A stretch of DNA of 18,621 nucleotides from the NCBI GenBank assembly GCA_024636595.1, contig JAGXGT010000072.1, positions 1 to 18,621 on the forward strand, written 5' to 3'. The notes below the pieces were generated by a model. The model searched no databases, was not told the origin of the DNA, and saw only the letters and a list, made by a program, of their open reading frames with translations. This DNA is from Sphingomonadales bacterium (GTDB lineage: Bacteria > Pseudomonadota > Alphaproteobacteria > Sphingomonadales > Sphingomonadaceae). Positions 13,110-18,621 of the stretch are shown piece after piece. The position numbers and the translations under genes are program-made. Positions within the stretch are counted from its first letter, which is position 1, and the number at the start of each line of letters is the position of its first letter.

Positions 13110-14984
13110 ATGAAATTCTCCCGTCGACAATTAATTGGGCATTCTGCGCTTCTGGGCGCTGCTGCTACTCTACCGATGCCCGCCTGGGCCACCGGCAACA
13201 TGGGGGGCAAAATGGGTGGCGCTGTCCGCAAGGGCATCGATCAGGTTTCCGGTGCCAAAATCGATCTGCATATTGCGGAAGGAAGCTTTTCCACCGGCGG
13301 CCGCTCCGGCCACGCGATTGCGGTGAATGGCACGGTCCCGGGGCCGCTGATCCGGATGAAGGAGGGCGAGCCAACCCTGCTGTCGGTGCACAATATGCTC
13401 GATGTCGACAGTTCGATTCACTGGCATGGCCTGTTGCTGCCATTTCAGTTTGACGGCGTTCCAGGAATAAGCTTTCCCGGCATCAAGCCTGGCGCGCGGT
13501 TCGACGTGCCTTATACCCCCCGGCAGTCGGGTACCTATTGGTGGCACAGCCATAGCGGGCTGCAGGAACAGGCCGGCCATTATGGGCCGATCATCATCGA
13601 CCCCGCCGGACCCGATCCGGTGCAATATGACCGCGAGCATATCATTTTGCTCAGCGAATTCACGCCGATGCACCCGCACCAGATCATGAAGAAGCTGAAA
13701 GTTGCCGAGGGCTATTTCAGCATGCAGAAGACGACTGCGACCGATGACTATGCTTTGAGCGGCGAACAGCGGCGGATGTGGGGCAAGATGCGGATGATGC
13801 CGACCGACATCGCCGATGTTTCCGCTCCGACGTACACCTATTTGATCAATGGCCATGGCCCGGATGACGGGCTTGAGTTGCCGTATCAACCCGGTGAGCG
13901 TGTAAGGCTGCGGATCATCAATGGCAGCGCGATGAGCTTTTTCAATATCCGTCTGCCCGGCCTGCCGATGACGGTCGTGCAAGCCGATGGCCAGAATGTG
14001 CAGCCGGTTGAAGTCGATGAATTGCAGATCGGCGTCGCCGAAACCTACGACGTGATTGTTACGCCGACGGCCGACGGTGCCTTTGCGCTGGCGGCCGAAA
14101 GCATGGATCGCAGCGGTATGGCGCAAGCGTCGCTGACGTCGCAGCCGGGCCGCAAGGCGACGTTCCCGGCGCTGCGCGATCCGCCGCTGCTGACGATGGC
14201 CGATATGGGAATGAATCATGGGGAAAATCAGGGCGATACCGGTCATGGTGCGCATGGCAGCCAGGCTGCTAAGCCAGAGGATCATGGTAACATGAACCAT
14301 GGTGCGACGGCGTCGCCAGCGCCGCCCGCAACCGATCACAGCGGTCATGACATGAGCGCGATGGCCACCGGCGAAGACCGGGCCGGACAGGATATGGCAT
14401 CGATGAATATGGATATGGGCGGGATGAATATGCGCGACACCAGCAAGCTGCCGGCCGACGTCAAGGTTGGCCCGGGCATCGATATGGTATCGATGAACCC
14501 CGTCGACCGCACCGGCTATCCTGGGCTTGGGCTCGATGATGTGCCGCACCGGGTGCTCAATTACCGCATGCTCAAATCGCTCGAGATGGATCACAACAAG
14601 CGCGCTCCCGACCGCGAGATGGAATTGCACCTGACCGGCAATATGGAGCGCTATATGTGGTCCTTCGATGGCAAGAAGATGAGCGCGGTCGGCGATAAAC
14701 CGATTCGCTTCGGCTATAATGAACGGGTGCGGGTCAAGCTGGTCAACGACACGATGATGGCGCATCCGATCCATCTCCACGGCATGTTCTTTGAAGTCGT
14801 CAACGGCCAGGGCCATCACCAGCCGAAAAAGCACACGGTGATTGTCCAGCCGGGCAGCAGCGCAACTTTTGACGTGACCACCGACGAGCCGGGTGACTGG
14901 GCGTTTCACTGCCATCTGCTCTATCACATGCACGCCGGGATGATGCAGACGGTCAGCGTCGCCTTTCCAGGGGATGCAGCATGA
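13110..14984 (+). CDS. copA: TAT-exported multicopper oxidase of the CopA copper-resistance family
   Basis: This 624-residue periplasmic enzyme oxidises Cu(I) to the less harmful Cu(II) and may sequester copper. The N terminus SRRQLIGHSALLGAAATL (4-21) is a twin-arginine signal, expected because the enzyme is exported folded. Three cupredoxin domains carry all four copper-binding blocks: HWHG (104-107), WHSHSG (145-150), HPIHLHG (552-558) and HCHLLYHMHAGMM (600-612), including type-1 ligands C601, H606 and M611. A Met/His/Gly-rich insert (about 360-445, for example MADMGMNHG and MDMGGMNM) is typical of CopA/PcoA. The ATG at 13110 is chosen since the TAT signal starts there and AAAGGA lies upstream; the open frame from 13041 runs through the operator. 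It overlaps copB in ATGA. Confidence 0.93.
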   Translation: MKFSRRQLIGHSALLGAAATLPMPAWATGNMGGKMGGAVRKGIDQVSGAKIDLHIAEGSFSTGGRSGHAIAVNGTVPGPLIRMKEGEPTLLSVHNMLDVDSSIHWHGLLLPFQFDGVPGISFPGIKPGARFDVPYTPRQSGTYWWHSHSGLQEQAGHYGPIIIDPAGPDPVQYDREHIILLSEFTPMHPHQIMKKLKVAEGYFSMQKTTATDDYALSGEQRRMWGKMRMMPTDIADVSAPTYTYLINGHGPDDGLELPYQPGERVRLRIINGSAMSFFNIRLPGLPMTVVQADGQNVQPVEVDELQIGVAETYDVIVTPTADGAFALAAESMDRSGMAQASLTSQPGRKATFPALRDPPLLTMADMGMNHGENQGDTGHGAHGSQAAKPEDHGNMNHGATASPAPPATDHSGHDMSAMATGEDRAGQDMASMNMDMGGMNMRDTSKLPADVKVGPGIDMVSMNPVDRTGYPGLGLDDVPHRVLNYRMLKSLEMDHNKRAPDREMELHLTGNMERYMWSFDGKKMSAVGDKPIRFGYNERVRVKLVNDTMMAHPIHLHGMFFEVVNGQGHHQPKKHTVIVQPGSSATFDVTTDEPGDWAFHCHLLYHMHAGMMQTVSVAFPGDAA

Positions 14985-16105
14985 AATTTCTGATGATATC
15001 CTTGCTGCTTGGCGCGTCCGCCCCTGCACTCGCGCAGCATGAGGGGCATCAAATGCCGATGCCCGCCAAACCGGCTGCAAAACCCAAAGCGGTACCCCAA
15101 AAACCGGCCGCCACGCCTGCGGTAAAACCAAAAACCGCGCCCGCAGCAGCCGCGAAGAAAGCAAAGGCGCCAGCGGTCAAAGCGGTCAAACCTGCCCCCA
15201 CAAAGCCGGCATCTATGAACCATGACGGGATCAATCACGGTGAGATGGATCATGCGGTTATGGAGCATGGCGTCCAACAGAACGAACCCAACGATGATAC
15301 ACCAATGGATCACGGTTCGATGGACCATAGCGCGATGGATCACAGCGCCAATCAGTCTGATCCACGGCCAATCTTCGTGCCCAACACAGAAACCGGACCG
15401 GTCAGCGCCGCCGATGCCATCTGGGGCGAGGAAGCGATGCGCGAGGCCCGCCATGAGCTGTACAGTGAAAACGGCGGCATGCAGACATTCTGGTTCCAGG
15501 GTGACCGGGCTGAATATCGGGTACGCGAAGGCAAGGACGGTTATCTGTGGGATGTGCAGGGCTATTATGGCGGCGACATCAACAAATTCTGGTTCAAGAG
15601 CGAAGGCGAAGGCAGTTTTGGCGAACCGATTGAAAGCGCCGAAATACAGGCGCTGTACAGCCGCGCGATCGCGCCCTTTTTCGATCTGCAGGCTGGCGTG
15701 CGGCAGGACCTGACCGGCCCAAACCGTACCCATGCGGCAATCGGTGTCCAGGGTCTGGTGCCCTATATGCTCGAGGTCGATGCTGCTGCATTTCTATCCA
15801 ACAAGGGCGATCTGACCGCGCGTATCGAAGCGGAATATGACCAGCGCATCACCCAGCGCCTGATTCTGCAACCGCGCGCCGAGGTCAACCTGTCGGCGCA
15901 GGATATTCCGGAACTGGGCATCGGCTCCGGTATCGACAATCTCGAGCTGGGACTGCGCCTGCGCTACGAAATCGTGCGGGAATTTGCGCCCTATATCGGT
16001 GTTGAACAGGAATGGAAATTGGGCGGCAGCCGCAATTTTGCGCGGCTCGCGGGAGAAGATCCGAGCGTCACCAACTATGTGATCGGGGTGCGATTCTGGT
16101 TTTGA
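14981..16105 (+). CDS. copB: Outer-membrane copper-resistance protein CopB
   Basis: This 374-residue protein starts with a Sec signal peptide (about 1-18, APALA). The mature N terminus is unusual: a Lys/Pro/Ala-rich linker (about 28-76) and then a Met/His segment (79-125) with MDHGSMDHSAMDHS repeats. The CopB beta-barrel domain follows (about 160-374) with WFQGDRAEYRV, LQAGVRQDL, YEIVREFAPYIGVEQEW, and ends in RFWF, a terminal aromatic typical of outer-membrane proteins. CopB works with the CopA oxidase in copper tolerance, possibly binding or exporting periplasmic copper. Its ATG overlaps the CopA stop by four bases. The Lys-rich linker may help it span or bind peptidoglycan; that is speculative. 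Confidence 0.92.
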   Translation: MKFLMISLLLGASAPALAQHEGHQMPMPAKPAAKPKAVPQKPAATPAVKPKTAPAAAAKKAKAPAVKAVKPAPTKPASMNHDGINHGEMDHAVMEHGVQQNEPNDDTPMDHGSMDHSAMDHSANQSDPRPIFVPNTETGPVSAADAIWGEEAMREARHELYSENGGMQTFWFQGDRAEYRVREGKDGYLWDVQGYYGGDINKFWFKSEGEGSFGEPIESAEIQALYSRAIAPFFDLQAGVRQDLTGPNRTHAAIGVQGLVPYMLEVDAAAFLSNKGDLTARIEAEYDQRITQRLILQPRAEVNLSAQDIPELGIGSGIDNLELGLRLRYEIVREFAPYIGVEQEWKLGGSRNFARLAGEDPSVTNYVIGVRFWF

Positions 16106-16130
16106 TGGACCAGTGTAACAAGTGATATGT

Positions 16131-16144
16131 TGGCCTGCAGGCCA
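16131..16144. promoter_or_regulatory. Perfect 14-bp palindrome upstream of the MBL-rhodanese gene
   Basis: TGGCCTGCAGGCCA is exactly self-complementary with no loop, so an operator is more likely than a terminator hairpin. It lies 26 bases after the copB stop and 69 bases before the next start codon. It does not resemble the CsoR-type sites, which suggests a different regulator. A chance palindrome cannot be excluded. Confidence 0.35.
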
Positions 16145-16212
16145 CTGTCTGGCGCATTTTCGGGGAACTTGAGACAGGTTTTCGCGTAATGTTATCGACG
16201 CAAGGAGGAAAC

Positions 16213-17571
16213 ATGCTGCTCAAGAAAATCAAGACGCCCGGCCTGTCACATCTATCTTATCTCATCGGATCAGGAGGCAAGGCCGCCGTAATCGATCCCA
16301 GACGAGACTGCGATATTTATCTCGAGACGGCACGCGCCGAAGGGCTCGAGATCACCCATATCTTCGAGACCCATCGCAACGAAGATCTGGTATCCGGTGC
16401 GCCGATTCTTGCAAGCATGACGGGTGCCGGGGTATTTCACGGCCCCAATGCGGCGGGTGACGTCGTTTATGCGGCAACAGCCCGTGACGGAGACCGGTTC
16501 GAAATCGGGCAACTGGCTATCGAGGTCCTCGAAACCCCGGGCCATACAGATGATCATGTCGCTTATGCGCTTTATGACTCGGAATATCCGGACGGCGCTG
16601 TGGGCGTGTTTACCGGCGATGCACTGTTTGTGGGAGACGTGGGCCGGACCGATTTCTACCCGGATCGCAAACGGGAAGTTGCCGGCCTTTTGTTTGATTC
16701 TCTCCACAAAATTCTGTCTCTCGGCGATCAGGCGATGATTTATCCCGCCCATGGTGCCGGATCGGTTTGTGGGTCGGGAATGGCCGAGCGAGAATTTTCG
16801 ACGATCGGGCATGAGCGGAGAAACAACCCCCGGCTGCAAATCGAGAGCCGGGAAGAATTTATCGATGCCAAGGTCAACGAGAATCATTATCAGCCCCCCT
16901 ATTTCCGGCTGATGGAACGGCTCAATCTGGAAGGCGGCGATCCTGCTCCGCGGGTGACCCGACCAAAAAACCTGAGCCTGGCGGAATTGGACGACTGTTC
17001 CCCTACCCATCTGGTCGATGTCCGCGATCCGATGGCCTATGCATCGGGTCACTTGCCGGGCTCGATGAGCTTGCCGGTCGGCATGATACCGGCCTTTGCC
17101 GGATGGTTCATCGGCGAGGACGACAAGGTTTTGCTGATCGGTTCGGACGAAAGCCAGCTTGCCAGCGCAACGGAACATCTCGTTCGTATCGCGCTCGACA
17201 ATATCGTCGGCGGTTATACCGGCCTTGTCCCAGCGGCGGCGGCAGGGAAAAATATGGAACAAATCCCGATGATCAAAACGCAGCAAGTCAAAAAGCGGCT
17301 GGCAGAGGATCGCAGCGACTGGACCTTGCTCGATGTGCGCGATGCGGATGAACGGAGCGAAGCCTCGATTGAAGGCTCACAGCATATCTACGTCGGCGAA
17401 TTGAACGAACGGTGGAAAGAGCTCGACAAGGGGCGTCATTATACCCTGATGTGTGCCAGCGGCATGCGGGCGACCGTGGCAGCAGGTTGGCTGGCCAGCC
17501 GGGGATTTGAACATCTCGACATTTTCCTTGGATCCATGGGAGCCTGGAAAGCCTCCGAGACGGAAAGCTAG
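16213..17571 (+). CDS. MBL-fold persulfide dioxygenase-like protein with two rhodanese domains
   Basis: This 452-residue cytoplasmic protein has an N-terminal metallo-beta-lactamase fold of the ETHE1/persulfide-dioxygenase kind (about 1-240), with H54 and D58 in ETHRNEDLVSG, H111 in PGHTDDH, D136 in FTGDALFVGDVGR and H180 in YPAHGAG. The usual HxHxDH motif is replaced by HRNED, consistent with a mononuclear iron site. Two rhodanese domains follow: one at about 253-340 lacking the catalytic Cys (LLIGSDES), and one at about 353-448 with C414 in MCASGMRA. CstB-like fusions of this design oxidise and transfer persulfide sulfur. The ATG at 16213 is chosen because AAGGAGGAA lies just before it; an upstream ATG at 16189 has no ribosome site. 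It follows copB by about 107 bases and may use its own promoter. Confidence 0.87.
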   Translation: MLLKKIKTPGLSHLSYLIGSGGKAAVIDPRRDCDIYLETARAEGLEITHIFETHRNEDLVSGAPILASMTGAGVFHGPNAAGDVVYAATARDGDRFEIGQLAIEVLETPGHTDDHVAYALYDSEYPDGAVGVFTGDALFVGDVGRTDFYPDRKREVAGLLFDSLHKILSLGDQAMIYPAHGAGSVCGSGMAEREFSTIGHERRNNPRLQIESREEFIDAKVNENHYQPPYFRLMERLNLEGGDPAPRVTRPKNLSLAELDDCSPTHLVDVRDPMAYASGHLPGSMSLPVGMIPAFAGWFIGEDDKVLLIGSDESQLASATEHLVRIALDNIVGGYTGLVPAAAAGKNMEQIPMIKTQQVKKRLAEDRSDWTLLDVRDADERSEASIEGSQHIYVGELNERWKELDKGRHYTLMCASGMRATVAAGWLASRGFEHLDIFLGSMGAWKASETES

Positions 17572-17609
17572 GGAAGGATATTGGCAGCAGAAAGCCGTAT
17601 CCGCGTAGT

Positions 17610-17972
17610 TTATTCCGTCGCCGAACGCTTCCCTTTCATGCTCCAGAACAATTTTCCGGCCAACATTCCAACAACGATGGCGACAATGTCTGCTGCGAAA
17701 TCCATCCAGTCGGCGTCGCGCCCGAATCCCATAACCCATTGCAGCAGTTCAATGCCGCCGCCGAAGATCATCAGCAGGACGAACAGCATCGCCGCATTTG
17801 TACGCGTCCACAGAAGCCGGGCCATCAGCGACAGGGTGAAAAACGCGAGAATGTGGTTGAGCTTTTCGTCGGCGAAGATCGTGGGCGCCTCTGTGGCTGG
17901 CATGAGCGATATGACGAGAATTGTGCCGAGCAATAGCCAGAACAGCATGCGGGATATAGTTTGCGTGGTCAT
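17610..17972 (-). CDS. VanZ-like small membrane protein
   Basis: This 120-residue protein has four predicted membrane spans and the VanZ-like pattern ADEKLNHILAFFTLSLMARLL (34-54) followed by GGGIELLQWVMGFGRDADWMDFAADIVAIVVG (76-107), in which Asp, His and Glu residues are conserved. The family's biochemical role is mostly unknown outside the teicoplanin-resistance prototype. Only a weak TAGG ribosome site precedes the ATG at 17972. It converges on the MBL-rhodanese gene with about 38 bases between stops and has no obvious tie to copper. Confidence 0.75.
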   Translation of the reverse strand: MTTQTISRMLFWLLLGTILVISLMPATEAPTIFADEKLNHILAFFTLSLMARLLWTRTNAAMLFVLLMIFGGGIELLQWVMGFGRDADWMDFAADIVAIVVGMLAGKLFWSMKGKRSATE

Positions 17973-18118
17973 GGGGATTACCTAGCGGATGAAAAATGAC
18001 CTTTGCGTTAACGCATAGGAGCCGAGTTTATGCATTTAGCAAGGCATTCAAGACGTTCGAAGTCTCGCAAACGAACAGCAGTATACCATATCAGGCGCGT
18101 CATGCTGATCAACTCATA

Positions 18119-18621
18119 TCAGTCTTCAATAGGTTTGGCAGGCGTTATATGCTGAGCGAAATTTTGAAACAGCTTGTTGCAGACACCGTCACGATTTCCC
18201 AGACAGGCGATTGTCATATCCAGCGTAGGAAAGTGGGTTAACACCGTATCCGTACCCGATGCATTGCCGCCGTGACCCCATAGCGGGAAGTCGCCCGCAT
18301 AGCCCGTGACAAAGCCGTAGCCATACCATTGTTCTTGCGGCTTGGTTGCCTCCTCCAGCAGCGGTAGCGATAGAAGTTTGCCAGCTTTCAGCGCATCAAC
18401 AAACCGCAGCTCATCTCCGACGGTTGATACGCCTCCGCCCGCCGGGCTCCCGCGCCATGGCAGGGTTTCAATGGCGGACAATATGAATTTATCGTCGTTC
18501 GTGGTGTAGGGCACAGCAACATTCGCCAGTTCCTCTAATGTCGGCCAGCTGGTCCTGGTCATTCCCGCGGGCTTCAAAATGCGTTCGGTCACATAGTCAT
18601 AATAATCTTTGCCGCTCACCG
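18119..18621 (-). CDS. Serine hydrolase of the beta-lactamase/PBP class C family, C-terminal part
   Basis: The frame is open to the window's right edge, so only the last 167 or so residues are present. VSGKDYYDYVTERILKPAGM is the typical mid-domain helix of class C-type serine hydrolases (PF00144). GSPAGGGVSTVGDELRF and WGHGGNASG (the counterpart of the KTG box) match the later active-site blocks. The catalytic SxxK would lie beyond the window. The fold is clear but the substrate is not: peptidase, esterase or beta-lactam hydrolase are all possible. The natural stop TGA is at 18121-18119. Confidence 0.85.
   Translation of the reverse strand, partial: VSGKDYYDYVTERILKPAGMTRTSWPTLEELANVAVPYTTNDDKFILSAIETLPWRGSPAGGGVSTVGDELRFVDALKAGKLLSLPLLEEATKPQEQWYGYGFVTGYAGDFPLWGHGGNASGTDTVLTHFPTLDMTIACLGNRDGVCNKLFQNFAQHITPAKPIED

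Noticed and set aside
13513..13521. ATACCCCCC, resembling half of a CsoR-type site
   Set aside because: It lies inside the copA coding sequence and lacks the symmetric second half.
13170..15164. A 664-codon open frame on the minus strand across copA/copB
   Set aside because: It is antisense to two well-supported genes and has the low-complexity His/Arg-rich composition of a shadow frame, with no ribosome site or family motif.

Overview
The window looks like chromosome of a sphingomonad-type alphaproteobacterium. The pointers are protein style, the moderately GC-rich coding DNA, and families of short palindromic repeats (cores such as CCGTTCGTGTCGAG and CCGTTCGTCC, plus a CTCCCGC/GCGGGAG hairpin) that I associate with sphingomonad intergenic regions. 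The genus is not resolved. No rRNA, tRNA, CRISPR array, insertion sequence or phage gene was seen.

Layout. Positions 1-2529 hold two divergent housekeeping genes: methylmalonate-semialdehyde dehydrogenase (minus) and a 10-TM EamA/DMT exporter or importer (plus). Positions 2530-3683 are gene-poor and carry the palindromic repeats. Positions 3684-5489 encode a PAS-GGDEF-EAL cyclic-di-GMP protein. Positions 5490-6002 hold a decayed scrap of a copper cassette, followed by a small membrane-anchored orphan protein (6003-6566). Positions 6587-16105 are a copper-resistance island. Positions 16213-18621 carry an MBL-fold/double-rhodanese persulfide-type enzyme, a VanZ-like membrane protein and the 3' end of a serine hydrolase running off the window.

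The copper island has four transcription units joined by one operator type, ATACC(C/T)T(A/G)T(A/G)GGGGTAT, found three times (8343-8359, inside 11100-11132, 13067-13083). The likely regulator is the Cu-type CsoR encoded at 12773-13048 (C33/H58/C62). Its operon continues with a DUF2231 membrane protein, a DUF411 lipoprotein and a secreted Met/His-repeat protein. Divergently, a TAT-exported multicopper oxidase (CopA) and an outer-membrane CopB are translationally coupled. A third unit carries a DUF5676 membrane protein coupled to a Cu(I) P1B ATPase with YHS and HMBD metal-binding domains. A fourth carries DUF305, a small pore-loop ion channel and a glutaredoxin-MauE fusion. Together they suggest cytoplasmic Cu(I) export, periplasmic oxidation and sequestration, an outer-membrane component and a redox/ion-flux module.

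The strongest unusual points are: (1) the ion-channel gene has one in-frame TGA where the family normally has Trp, directly before the pore half; (2) a degraded second copy of the DUF305-to-MauE cassette lies at 5553-5700, with the middle deleted and gene order preserved; (3) the three-site CsoR-type regulon, one site being a perfect 14+14 bp inverted repeat; (4) a 7 x 15-bp in-frame minisatellite encoding copper-binding MDHSK pentapeptides. All assignments come from reading motifs by eye; no database search was run.
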